Positions 25,781-34,196 of a DNA stretch of 64,000 nucleotides are shown here, piece after piece (position 1 is the stretch's first letter; each line of letters opens with the position of its first letter). Origin of the DNA: JANNBN01 sp963763885 (GTDB lineage: Bacteria > Actinomycetota > Acidimicrobiia > Acidimicrobiales > JANYDT01); contig CAVXQD010000002.1 in NCBI GenBank assembly GCA_963763885.1, forward strand, positions 186,001 through 250,000, read 5' to 3'. The notes beneath the pieces were generated by a model. It saw nothing but the letters and a program-made list of their open reading frames with translations, had not been told where the DNA came from and made no database searches. Both the position numbers and the translations under genes were made by a program.

Positions 25781-27166
25781 TTGACCACTTCAAATCCCTC
25801 AAGCGCACGCCAACCAGCGTTGCAGCCTCGTCAACCCGACCTCTTTGGTCAGGTCGAGCCGACGCGTCTGACGGTCACCACACTGCACCACCACATGAAA
25901 CGAGTGTTGAACGGCATTGGGCCCGTTGCGGTCACGGGTGAAGCGCACGACGTCAAGACCCGCGGCGGCACCACGTATTTCATGCTGAAGGAACGGTCAT
26001 CGCAGGTAAGCGTCACCGTGCTGTCCAGCAGGCAGCGTTGGTGTCACGTGAAATCCGGCGAGTCGGTTGTGGTTACCGGGCGCTTAGACACGGCGCAGAG
26101 CACCGGTCGCCTTTCGTTGATGGCGGACGCAATCATGCCAACAGGCGAAGGAGCTGTGGCAGCCCTCATCGAAAAGGCCCGGGAACGTATGCGTGCTGAT
26201 GGTTTGTTGGATCGCCAGCGGCGTGCGCTTCCACTCTTACCCGGCTGCGTGGTGGTTGTGTGTGGAAATGACGCAGCGGTGAAGCACGACTTTCAGACCG
26301 TCACAGACCAACGCTTTCCTGGGTTTCCGGTGCACTACCTCACCGCGACGCAGAGTTCTGCCGAGTCACTCCTCGATGGGTTACAGCGAGCATTGGCGGT
26401 GAGCGGTGTAGACGTTGTGGTCCTCGCCCGCGGCGGAGGTGACTCCACCCAACTGCTTCCGTACAGCGACGAATCGCTCTGTCGCGCTATCGCCGCAGCG
26501 CATGTCCCGGTTGTCACCGCCATCGGGCACGAGATCGACCGGCCGCTGTGCGACGAAGTAGCTGACTCCCGTGCGCCCACCCCATCGGTCGCCGCTACAC
26601 AGGTCATCCCGGATCGGTCCCAGTTGCAGGCAGGGTTGGATTCGTGCAGGCAACGTTGTAGCCGCACCATCGAAACGCGTCAGGCGCAACTGGCTGTTTC
26701 TATGACGCACCGGCGGGCGATGCTCGATGGCAAGCCAAGGCAACGTTTGCAAGGGGCAGTAGCTCGACTGGATTCGGTCCGGTGGGCCGATGCGGTGGCA
26801 GATACGTTGGCTGCGCGCCAGAGCGCCCTCGACGCGGTGAGGCCAAGCACGGCCATTGCTACTCGTCTGGCAGATACCGGGATCCGTCTCACTACCCTCC
26901 GGTCGCACTCCAGACCACCCTCCACGGACCGCTTTCATCACCTGCTGGCTGAATTACGCGCCCGAGCTGACTCGTTTAGTCCTCAGCAAGTTCTCGAACG
27001 CGGCTTTGCCATCGTGAGGAACACAACTACCGGAGCTGTGCTTCGCAACCCAGAAGAAGCACAACCCGGGGACCAGCTCACCATCACGCTCGCCGGCGGT
27101 ACGGTCCAGGTGGTTGTGAGCAGCAACAACGGGGCCTCGCTCGTTGTCGAGCAGCGCCTCTTTTAG
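25781..27166 (+). CDS. xseA: Exodeoxyribonuclease VII large subunit
   Basis: About 461 residues from the TTG at 25781; the frame is open back to 25643 and the start is uncertain. The N-terminal OB-fold (ISO: VAVTGEAHDVKTRGGTTYFM) is followed by the family signature VVVLARGGGDSTQLLPY, CRAIAAAHVPVVTAIGHEID and DSRAPTPSVAA, then a long helical region and a C-terminal QQVLERGFAIVRN. It forms the single-strand exonuclease with XseB, encoded 14 bases downstream. ARGGGD replaces the usual ARGGGS. Confidence 0.88.
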   Translation: MTTSNPSSARQPALQPRQPDLFGQVEPTRLTVTTLHHHMKRVLNGIGPVAVTGEAHDVKTRGGTTYFMLKERSSQVSVTVLSSRQRWCHVKSGESVVVTGRLDTAQSTGRLSLMADAIMPTGEGAVAALIEKARERMRADGLLDRQRRALPLLPGCVVVVCGNDAAVKHDFQTVTDQRFPGFPVHYLTATQSSAESLLDGLQRALAVSGVDVVVLARGGGDSTQLLPYSDESLCRAIAAAHVPVVTAIGHEIDRPLCDEVADSRAPTPSVAATQVIPDRSQLQAGLDSCRQRCSRTIETRQAQLAVSMTHRRAMLDGKPRQRLQGAVARLDSVRWADAVADTLAARQSALDAVRPSTAIATRLADTGIRLTTLRSHSRPPSTDRFHHLLAELRARADSFSPQQVLERGFAIVRNTTTGAVLRNPEEAQPGDQLTITLAGGTVQVVVSSNNGASLVVEQRLF

Positions 27167-27180
27167 ACCTCCTCCAGAAC

Positions 27181-27441
27181 GTGAAATCTCTCAACACCAT
27201 GCCAACTCCCCAACCAAACCAACCGCTGGACCACTCGTCACTTGAGGGCCTTTCGTTCGAGCAGATCCTCGAGGAACTGGAATCGGTAACCCGGCAGATC
27301 GAGAGCCGAGACATCGGCATCGAGTCAGCCACCGATCTCTACGAACGTGCCGGGCTGCTCCATGCAGCGGCCAGCCAACGTCTCGCCTCCGTCGAAGCCC
27401 GTATCAAGGCAATCGACGACGCCAGGCCGCCGCAGACCTGA
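27181..27441 (+). CDS. xseB: Exodeoxyribonuclease VII small subunit
   Basis: 86 residues from GTG 27181 (an ATG lies at 27199). LSFEQILEELESVTRQIESR and ATDLYERAGLLHAAASQRL, then VEARI, match the two-helix XseB fold. It binds the large subunit and is needed for exonuclease activity. Probably one operon with xseA. Confidence 0.9.
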   Translation: MKSLNTMPTPQPNQPLDHSSLEGLSFEQILEELESVTRQIESRDIGIESATDLYERAGLLHAAASQRLASVEARIKAIDDARPPQT

Positions 27442-27494
27442 TCCGACCTGACATCGGATTCTCGCTGTTCAACCGCCCCGGTGGTTGTGGTTGC

Positions 27495-28889
27495 TCAGAG
27501 CGGCTCGTGCGCTAATTCGGCCAGCCGAGCAAGGCCCGATCCGGCTACGTCGGTAAGACCGGCAAGAGCCGCCCTTACATGAGGGTCCTCACGCTGGTTC
27601 GGTTGAATGCGGGCAGGGTTGAGTGCACAGCCGTTAGCCCACGCTGCGATGTCTGGCTCGGCCCCGTACGTGCGTGCGGCGATTGTTCCGCGGACCTGCA
27701 TCCGTGCCCAGTCGGTCAATGTGTTGGGGAGCGTATTGGGAGGGCAGAGGCGGTTTCGGTCTCGGTCGTCATCTCTGGTTGCCTCCACGTAACCCGCAAG
27801 CGCGGCGCAGAAGCACGGAAAGCCGGCTCGCGTGGTCTGTATCCGAATCCTGTCTTCACCCCACAACGGGACGAGCGGCGGGTACTGCAGCCCTGACGCC
27901 GCGCAGTGCACGATCAACGAGCCTTGTTGAAGGGGAATCGAACCGCGGTCGAGGACGATCTCGTTTCGGCTTACCTGTTTGATGTGTCCCAATCGGACGA
28001 CGTTTTCGATAGTCCGCAGCAGGTCAAGTTCCCACCGGCCCAAGGTGGGGGTCTTCGCCATTGTTGGAGAAACGCTGGTGTCCAACCTGAGCATCACGTC
28101 AGCCGCTTCGAGACGCTCGAAGCAGTCTTCCAGGGACGTTGCTTCGGCAGCAGCGCTCATTGTTGCGGTGGAGAGGCCCAAGGCCACCAGGGGATTCGGC
28201 TGCACCATGGCGCGATTCAGCATCCACGGATCTCTTGGGCGTACCCAGATGATGTGGTCCGGCTCCACTCCGTTTGTGAGTAGCCATACGATCGCGTCGG
28301 TTGCGGTCTTTCCTGATCCAACGATGACGTACCTCGACGGAGCTGTCACCAACGACGCGAGGTCGTTGATAGCAATGACTGAAACATCTGCGGCGACACT
28401 AAAGGGCGGTGGTGTCGTCGCCGGGATGGTGGGGGACAAATACGTGGCATCGACAACACGGCGACGAACGTTCACCTGTACGGTCTCGCCTGAAACCCGT
28501 GACTTCAACCAGTGCGACGATCCGTCGGATTGATAGTCGTGGCCACCCCGGAACGAGACGCGTTGTGAGGCCACAAATCGTCGCTGAAGGATGTTGTCGT
28601 AGTAAGCCCTGATCTCAGATTGTCGAGCCCGTTCGTGAAGTCCTGTCTCGGGGCCGCTCTGTTGGACGGTGCTATTGCCGAGAACCGTCGACGCAACTCC
28701 GTAGAACTGCGATGCCTGATGCAACTGCACAAACGGATATGCGTCCTGCCAGTGGCCACCTGAGGCATGGCGACGATCGACAAGTGTGACGTGTACGTCG
28801 GCATGGTCGACGAGCGTGTCGGTGAAGGCCATACCCATGGCTCCCGCACCTATGACGAGATAATCCGTATCGAATGAAGACATCGCCAT
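27495..28889 (-). CDS. FAD-dependent monooxygenase-like oxidoreductase
   Basis: 464 residues. DYLVIGAGAMGMAFTDTLVD is the FAD-binding Rossmann motif, VTLVDRRHASGGHWQDAYPF follows with the family's GG-W segment, and YVIVGSGKTATDAIVWLL near residue 190 is the second (NADPH) Rossmann motif. This layout fits flavin-containing monooxygenase-like proteins. Substrate unknown. 216 bases separate it from the divergent dacB-like gene; I see no clear promoter there. Confidence 0.8.
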   Translation of the reverse strand: MAMSSFDTDYLVIGAGAMGMAFTDTLVDHADVHVTLVDRRHASGGHWQDAYPFVQLHQASQFYGVASTVLGNSTVQQSGPETGLHERARQSEIRAYYDNILQRRFVASQRVSFRGGHDYQSDGSSHWLKSRVSGETVQVNVRRRVVDATYLSPTIPATTPPPFSVAADVSVIAINDLASLVTAPSRYVIVGSGKTATDAIVWLLTNGVEPDHIIWVRPRDPWMLNRAMVQPNPLVALGLSTATMSAAAEATSLEDCFERLEAADVMLRLDTSVSPTMAKTPTLGRWELDLLRTIENVVRLGHIKQVSRNEIVLDRGSIPLQQGSLIVHCAASGLQYPPLVPLWGEDRIRIQTTRAGFPCFCAALAGYVEATRDDDRDRNRLCPPNTLPNTLTDWARMQVRGTIAARTYGAEPDIAAWANGCALNPARIQPNQREDPHVRAALAGLTDVAGSGLARLAELAHEPL

Positions 28890-29105
28890 ACGGGTCTCCG
28901 ATCGGGGATTTCAAACACTGCAAGGCAGACCGATGCTACGAGACCGCCAAACCGTTTGTCCTTGCGATGTTGAACTTCTTGCACTTCGTCCAACCTTGAT
29001 CGCAACGTGTCATGTGGCTCACTGAACAACGTGATGCACAGCCACAGCGGGCGTGCGTGCCAGGCTGGAGCAGTGCGACACGACGGTGACACCAGCCGCC
29101 AGGTA

Positions 29106-30767
29106 ATGGGGCGTCCTCGAAGCGCAGCTGCGCTGGCGCTGACCCTCGGTTTGCTGGGGGCTTCGCTGAGCCTCAGCCACGCGGCATCGGCGCAAGTCGG
29201 TGTTGACGGTTCTGCTGTTACTGGGTTGGGTGGCGAAACGGTTCCGCCCACGGCCTCAATCGTCACTGCGCCGCCCGAGACGCTCGCAACCATCCCCACC
29301 GTCCCTGGTGCAACGCCAGCGCCTACGCCAGCAACAACGACCGCGAATGTCTCTACCTCATCGGCCCGGCGGACCACCACAACCAAGCGGCGCGCAACAA
29401 CGACGCGTCGGGGCGGGTCGCAAACCACCGTCCAGATAGCACCGCCGACTTCGGTACTTGTGTTGGATCCGCTGCAGCCCGGAGGGACGGCAGTCGTTCC
29501 TATAGAGGTCGGGACGCCCGACACCGGAGCGCTGACATCGGCAACAGGCGACGCCCCATCGACGCTTCCCCCAGCAACCACCTCGGCGAAGTCCGGTGCG
29601 TCATCCACTGGGCCGACCACCACCTTGCCAGCCAACACACCTGGCGAACTGAAGGCACGAGTTGAACGGGAGATTGCCATCTCCGGCGGATCGCCGGGCG
29701 TGCTGGTCCTTGTGGACGGCCAGAAGATTGCCGATATCGGGTCCACCCAAGCGCGTCTGCCCGCGTCCACCCAGAAGCTGTACGTGGCTTCGGCTGCACT
29801 TGCAGTCCTTGGTGCTGGCTTTCAGTTTGAAACGACCGTCCGGTCCGACGCCGCAGTGGCCGGTGTCGTCCAGACCCTCACGCTGGTCGGCTCCGGCGAC
29901 CCATCGCTCTCCACAACGAATCTCCGTGCTCTCGCCGTGGCAGTGAAAGCGTCCGGCGTCACGTCTGTTGCAGGTCGGCTTACCGTCGACGATTCACACT
30001 TCGACCGTACGAAGACAGCCCCTGGTTGGAAGCCATCCTTCTCGCCAGGCGAGTCCGGAATACTCAACGCGCTGATGATCGATGGCAATCACCGCAATGA
30101 CGCCGTGTTCAACGCGGACCCCGCGCTGGCCAACCTCATGAAGTTCCAGCAAGAGCTCGCAAAGGCCGGCGTGAGCACCACCGGCGCTGCAGTTCTCCGA
30201 TCTGCGGCCCCGCTTGGAAGTACCGTCATCGCAACGCACCGGAGTGAACCACTCTCATCCTTGCTGGCAACGATGGGAAAGAAATCCAACAACACCTACG
30301 CCGAGATGTTGCTGAAGGAAATCGGCGCAGCGTCAGGTAGCGGTGGCTCCACCGCAGGCGGCGCAGTTGCGATTGCGTCACATCTGGCTCAGTTGGGTGT
30401 TGCTGCCCCGCCGCGCATGGCCGATGGGTCAGGACTGTCTTCGCTCAATCGCACGACTGCGGCTTCTGAAGTGAGCCTGCTGTTGAAGGCAGACAGTGGA
30501 AAGCAGCGCACAACCTTCCGGGCCTCGCTTCCCGTTGCGTGTATCGACGGAACAATGAAAGCTCGCTTCTGCGGAACAGCAGGCAGTGGCGTAGTGATCG
30601 CAAAGACGGGCACGATCGACAACGTCTCGGCGCTGAGTGGCTACGCGGTCACGGCATCGGGACGCAAGGTCGTCTTCTCGTTTTTGCTCAACGGTTTGCG
30701 GTCAAGTGGCGCAGGTCGCCTCGCAATCGACAAAGCGCTCCTGCAGATCCTCAACTACACCGGCTGA
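29106..30767 (+). CDS. dacB: D-alanyl-D-alanine carboxypeptidase/endopeptidase (PBP4, S13)
   Basis: 553 residues from the ATG at 29106, chosen because a signal peptide begins there (LALTLGLLGASLSLSHAASAQ). A Thr/Ser/Pro-rich, poorly conserved linker (about 40-180) precedes the S13 domain. Active-site motifs: STQK (Ser221, Lys224), SNN (Ser394, Asn396) and KTG (500-502). It trims or cleaves peptidoglycan peptides outside the membrane. The 62-bp tandem array begins 17 bases after its stop. Confidence 0.88.
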   Translation: MGRPRSAAALALTLGLLGASLSLSHAASAQVGVDGSAVTGLGGETVPPTASIVTAPPETLATIPTVPGATPAPTPATTTANVSTSSARRTTTTKRRATTTRRGGSQTTVQIAPPTSVLVLDPLQPGGTAVVPIEVGTPDTGALTSATGDAPSTLPPATTSAKSGASSTGPTTTLPANTPGELKARVEREIAISGGSPGVLVLVDGQKIADIGSTQARLPASTQKLYVASAALAVLGAGFQFETTVRSDAAVAGVVQTLTLVGSGDPSLSTTNLRALAVAVKASGVTSVAGRLTVDDSHFDRTKTAPGWKPSFSPGESGILNALMIDGNHRNDAVFNADPALANLMKFQQELAKAGVSTTGAAVLRSAAPLGSTVIATHRSEPLSSLLATMGKKSNNTYAEMLLKEIGAASGSGGSTAGGAVAIASHLAQLGVAAPPRMADGSGLSSLNRTTAASEVSLLLKADSGKQRTTFRASLPVACIDGTMKARFCGTAGSGVVIAKTGTIDNVSALSGYAVTASGRKVVFSFLLNGLRSSGAGRLAIDKALLQILNYTG

Positions 30768-30783
30768 CCCACCCCACCTTCCC

Positions 30784-31101
30784 ATGCCGTGCAGATGCGG
30801 CTGGTGCTTCGGGTTCGCTCCGATCCCTCCGCTCACCCTCGCGCCATGCCGTGCAGATGCGGCTGGTGCTTCGGGTTCGCTCCGATCCCTCCGCTCACCC
30901 TCGCGCCATGCCGTGCAGATGCGGCTGGTGCTTCGGGTTCGCTCCGATCCCTCCGCTCACCCTCGCGCCATGCCGTGCAGATGCGGCTGGTGCTTCGGGT
31001 TCGCTCCGATCCCTCCGCTCACCCTCGCGCCATGCCGTGCAGATGCGGCTGGTGCTTCGGGTTCGCTCCGATCCCTCCGCTCACCCTCGCGCCATGCCGT
31101 G
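30784..31101. repeat. Tandem array: five perfect 62-bp units plus 8 bases (family A variant)
   Basis: Units start at 30784, 30846, 30908, 30970 and 31032, each beginning ATGCCGTGCAGATGCGGCTG and containing GGGTTCGCTCCGATCCCTCC; a sixth starts at 31094 and breaks off after 8 bases into the AhpD-like gene. All five look identical. The core GATCCCTCCG-TCACC segment is shared with the family A repeats, while the flanks differ. There are no spacers, so it is not CRISPR. Confidence 0.95.
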
Positions 31102-31674
31102 ATACTCCCGGTTGGGCATCTGTCCCGTCGCCATCGCAAGTCGATTGGTGAAGTTGTACATCGCAGCGATCTCTGCCACGTCCCACACCTCTTCACGTGT
31201 CAGGCCGAGAGACATTAGGTGCTCGATGTCAGCTTCTGTGGTTTCAACAGGTGCCTTCGTGATGCGTTCCACGTACTCACAGATTGCGAATCGTCGCTCA
31301 TCGAGTGACGCCCGTCGCCAATCCAACGTGATGCGGTCCGCTTGGATGGGATCACCCATCTCTTGGCGAAGCGCGGCGCCATGCGCAACGAGGCAATAGA
31401 GACATCCATTGGTCATCGAAACGACAACAGCGATCATCTCGCGATCAGCAGACGTGAGATTCTCCGTTGGGACGTGAAGCTGCTTGAAGTGAGAGAACCA
31501 AGCGCGCATTCGGTCTGGTCTGTACGCGTATGTTTGGAACACGTTGGGCACGAAGCCAAGGTTTGCTGCGGCCTTCGCAAAGAGCTTCGAAAGGTCTTCT
31601 GGAAGGTCTTCTGGAAGGTCTTCCGTCGGGTACTGGATACCAACTGATGTCTCGATCGGTGTGCATGGCAACAC
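31081..31674 (-). CDS. AhpD-like / carboxymuconolactone decarboxylase family protein
   Basis: 197 residues. The AhpD-type catalytic region reads MTNGCLYCLVAHGAAL, i.e. CxxC with the nearby His, near residue 90-100, as in peroxidase-related proteins. RAWFSHFKQLHVPTENLTSADREMIAVVVS precedes it. The end PNREYHGMARG runs into the tandem array, which supplies the last residues and the TGA at 31081. A short 9-bp repeat near the N-terminus encodes EDLPEDLPEDL. It probably reduces peroxides or acts as a thiol oxidoreductase. Confidence 0.8.
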   Translation of the reverse strand: MLPCTPIETSVGIQYPTEDLPEDLPEDLSKLFAKAAANLGFVPNVFQTYAYRPDRMRAWFSHFKQLHVPTENLTSADREMIAVVVSMTNGCLYCLVAHGAALRQEMGDPIQADRITLDWRRASLDERRFAICEYVERITKAPVETTEADIEHLMSLGLTREEVWDVAEIAAMYNFTNRLAMATGQMPNREYHGMARG

Positions 31675-31756
31675 CCTAAGCGTTCTCTTTCACCGATTCG
31701 AATTGAATCGCATCGGTAAATATTATCTGTGTGCATACATATTCAGTAAAGATTCA

Positions 31757-31762
31757 TATAAT
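31757..31762 (+). promoter_or_regulatory. Possible -10 element upstream of HU, in an AT-rich stretch
   Basis: TATAAT at 31757-31762 lies in an AT-rich region (31675-31920) that contrasts with the rest of the window. The -35 is not convincing. The stretch also holds an inverted repeat CGATTC-GAATT-GAATCG (31694-31710). If used, the HU transcript would have a leader of about 150 bases. Confidence 0.35.
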
Positions 31763-31920
31763 ATGCAAACATGCAATCGGGTTAAGAAACCCCTGAATTT
31801 GATGGGTTTGCGAGGGTGGTGTCCTGCAAAGCCTGATTTTTCAAGGGAATGCTTGCTTTTCGGCCATAATTGCTGTTCGATATCCGCTGCCTAGCATCAC
31901 AACTTCCCCAGGAGGAACGG

Positions 31921-32214
31921 GTGAACAAGTCCGAACTCATCGACGCAATTGCCGAACACTCAGGTCTGACCAAAGCAGACTCAGAGCGTGCGCTTGCAGC
32001 TTTCACTGACACTGTTGTCAACGCCGTACGCGGTGGCGACAAGGTCAACATCATCGGCTTCGGCGCTTTCAGCGTCACCGAGCGCAAGGCCCGTGTGGGC
32101 CGTAACCCTGCGACCGGCGGCACGCTCAAGATTGCAGCGTCGAAAGCCCCCAAGTTCTCGGCCGGCGCTGGCTTCAAGGCAGCCGTCAACGAGAAATCAA
32201 AGAAAGGTAAGTAA
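31921..32214 (+). CDS. hup: HU family DNA-binding protein
   Basis: 97 residues from a GTG at 31921 behind an excellent AGGAGGAA site (31910-31917). MNKSELIDAIAEHSGLTKAD, then VNIIGFGAFSVTERKARVGRNPATG is the HU signature with the DNA-bending arm. It compacts DNA in the nucleoid. In mycobacteria the HU domain carries a long basic tail in the same protein; here HU stops normally (NEKSKKGK) and the basic tail is a separate gene two bases downstream. Confidence 0.93.
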   Translation: MNKSELIDAIAEHSGLTKADSERALAAFTDTVVNAVRGGDKVNIIGFGAFSVTERKARVGRNPATGGTLKIAASKAPKFSAGAGFKAAVNEKSKKGK

Positions 32215-32216
32215 GC

Positions 32217-32615
32217 ATGGCAACTGCAAAGAAAGCTCCGGCTAAAAAGGCCGCTGCAAAAGCTCCAGCAAAAAAAGCCGCACCAGCTAAGAAGGCCGCT
32301 CCGGCCAAAAAAGCTGCTGTGAAGAAGGCCGCACCTGCAAAGAAGGCTGCACCAGCTAAGAAGGCCGCTCCGGCCAAAAAGGCTGCTGTGAAGAAGGCCG
32401 CACCTGCAAAGAAGGCTGCACCAGCTAAGAAGGCTGCACCGGCTAAAGCCGCTCCGGCCAAAAAGGCTGCTGTGAAGAAGGCCGCTCCTGCAAAGAAGGC
32501 TGCACCAGCTAAGAAGGCTGCACCGGCTAAAGCCGCTCCGGCCAAAAAGGCTGCTGTGAAGAAGGCCGCTCCTGCAAAGAAAGCTCCCGCCAAGAAGGCT
32601 GCTGCCAAGAAGTAG
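32217..32615 (+). CDS. Histone H1-like Ala/Lys/Pro-rich protein
   Basis: 132 residues composed almost wholly of AKKAAPAKKAAP-type repeats, ending AAAKK. The DNA is repetitive too (long near-identical blocks in 32280-32590), so copy number may vary. It resembles the C-terminal tails of mycobacterial HupB and eukaryotic H1, which bind DNA non-specifically. The ATG is 2 bases after the HU TAA, in a different frame, so it is translationally coupled, not fused. A direct -1 shift from HU would meet a TAA at 32208. Confidence 0.85.
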   Translation: MATAKKAPAKKAAAKAPAKKAAPAKKAAPAKKAAVKKAAPAKKAAPAKKAAPAKKAAVKKAAPAKKAAPAKKAAPAKAAPAKKAAVKKAAPAKKAAPAKKAAPAKAAPAKKAAVKKAAPAKKAPAKKAAAKK

Positions 32616-32634
32616 CGCCCTCTCGGCTGGTTTC

Positions 32635-33423
32635 TTACAGCCGTCGTATTGCTGCGAATACCTCGCCTGCGCTTGCGCCGGCGGGGTTTCCTGCTTCTTG
32701 GGCGGCTTCGCGTGCGGCGCTGCGGATGCGTTGGTGAAACGCCTCTCGTTCCGTCACGTTGCTCGCTTGGCCGATGCGCATGGTCGTCTCGAACTGCGAC
32801 TCGTGTGCCAACAACGCATCAGCCTTTGCGGTGATGGTTGTGTCGGCCGATTCGAAATGGTGAATCTCGGCCGCCTCCCACAGCAGAAGCAACGATGGTC
32901 GATGCGGCGACACGTCGACCTGCTCGGGAAAGAACTTCGGGTCACGTGCAGCGACGATTCCCTCACATGCCAACAGCCCCGCGTGACGGTGATCGGGATG
33001 GATCCGATATGGCTTCCATGGATCGTGGCCAAGCACGACATCGGGTTGGAAGCGCCGTATCCACCACGCGACCTCTGCGCGTTCGCTCAACCCACTCTGC
33101 AGCTCTCCATCGGGGTGGCCGAGGAACGCTACGTGGTCAGGTGACGTGCCGCCAAGTAGTTGCGCTGCTTTGCGCTGCTCGGTTTGGCGTGTGCTGACGA
33201 GCCAGTCGGTGTCTACGTGGGGGTCCCAAGTGCCCTTGGAGCCATCCGTACAGATCAAGTGATAGATCTGGCATCCGTTGGCAGCCCACTTGGCCAGCGT
33301 CGCACCGCACCCGTATTCAACGTCGTCGGGGTGAGCGCCGATTGCCAGCGCCCGTTGCGGGGTTGGAATGTCCGAGGTGATGGGTGAGCGTCGCGGAGGC
33401 AGGTAGGAATCAGGAAGGGCCAC
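32635..33423 (-). CDS. LmbE/PIG-L family deacetylase
   Basis: 262 residues from the GTG at 33423; the frame stays open to 33906 but that part overlaps cofC on the same strand. The zinc site is clear: ALAIGAHPDDVEYGCG (AHPDD) and RIHPDHRHAG. Family members deacetylate N-acetylglucosaminyl conjugates, as MshB does in mycothiol synthesis. DGSKGTWDP and LGHPDGEL are also typical. Whether this one is MshB or another deacetylase cannot be decided from sequence alone. Confidence 0.85.
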   Translation of the reverse strand: MALPDSYLPPRRSPITSDIPTPQRALAIGAHPDDVEYGCGATLAKWAANGCQIYHLICTDGSKGTWDPHVDTDWLVSTRQTEQRKAAQLLGGTSPDHVAFLGHPDGELQSGLSERAEVAWWIRRFQPDVVLGHDPWKPYRIHPDHRHAGLLACEGIVAARDPKFFPEQVDVSPHRPSLLLLWEAAEIHHFESADTTITAKADALLAHESQFETTMRIGQASNVTEREAFHQRIRSAAREAAQEAGNPAGASAGEVFAAIRRL

Positions 33424-33454
33424 GCCGCCACCGTACCCAAGGATTGACCGCTGG

Positions 33455-34084
33455 TTAGTTGCCTGGAAGACCTGGGGCCGACGTGCCCGGCATCTGCTGC
33501 CACTGCAAAAGATCGGAGGGCGTATCGATATCCAAAGCCAGTTGTTGGTCTCGTCGTTCGACGACGTTGAGATGGTTCCGCGACGCTTCTTGGCAATGGA
33601 GTTGGAAGGATCCTGGGCCGTAATGGAAGGCGAATTCCAACGGTGTCGGTAGGGAGAGAACGTTGGTCCCTGACAAGTGCCTGTCTGGAACGATGAGCGC
33701 CTCGTCTGCAGCGAGACCGCGGAGCGACAATCTCTCTGGCAACCTAAATGCCAGCGGAAGGTCAGCGTGCACGATGACGACACGCGTGGCACCCTGCGAT
33801 GCAGCTGCATCAACCCCAGCACGCACCGCAGCGTTGAGGCCCTGTTTCGGATCGTCGATCGAGTGCGCGTGATGAGAGTGCGCGAAAGCAGCAACTTCTG
33901 CATCACCGCTGACCACGATCACTGGCCAAGGGGCCGCAGCCCGAATGACACCTGTTGCGAGTTGGGCAGCCAACTGCTGGCGTGCCGTCGGTTCCAGCAC
34001 GTCTGCAAGCCGCTGCTTTGCGGACGTGAATGACTTCACGGGCACGATGACCCACGGGACAGAGGGCTGCTGTTGCGTCTGCAC
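33455..34084 (-). CDS. cofC: 2-phospho-L-lactate guanylyltransferase (F420 biosynthesis)
   Basis: 209 residues. WVIVPVKSFTSAKQRLADVL at the N-terminus binds the nucleotide; VVIVHADLPLAF, the IVPDRHLSGTNVLSL block and FHYGPGSFQLHCQEA with LDIDTPSDL match CofC. It activates 2-phospholactate or phosphoenolpyruvate with GTP to start the F420 side chain. Cytosolic. Its presence implies an F420-using organism. It is divergent from the 34197 gene. Confidence 0.9.
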   Translation of the reverse strand: MQTQQQPSVPWVIVPVKSFTSAKQRLADVLEPTARQQLAAQLATGVIRAAAPWPVIVVSGDAEVAAFAHSHHAHSIDDPKQGLNAAVRAGVDAAASQGATRVVIVHADLPLAFRLPERLSLRGLAADEALIVPDRHLSGTNVLSLPTPLEFAFHYGPGSFQLHCQEASRNHLNVVERRDQQLALDIDTPSDLLQWQQMPGTSAPGLPGN

Positions 34085-34196
34085 GGGGCCTTGAGCCTAG
34101 CGGCGAGACCGGGGAAAACGATTTTCTGCCCGGCCGAGGTTGGCCTCAAGCAGGCCTGAACAGACGGGGTGCGTGTGGGCCCTACGATCTCTGCCG

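Noticed and set aside
28850..29770. Minus-strand open frame, Val/Ala-rich
   Set aside because: Antisense to the low-complexity linker of the PBP4-type gene; this composition arises from the Thr/Pro codons on the other strand.
30784..31101. CRISPR array
   Set aside because: Five contiguous identical 62-bp units with no variable spacers between them and no cas genes nearby; this is a tandem repeat.
32186..32608. Membrane-like protein with AAFLAGAFFAG repeats on the minus strand
   Set aside because: It is the mirror of the lysine/alanine repeat gene; Lys codons read backwards give Phe and Leu. The plus-strand gene is coupled to HU.
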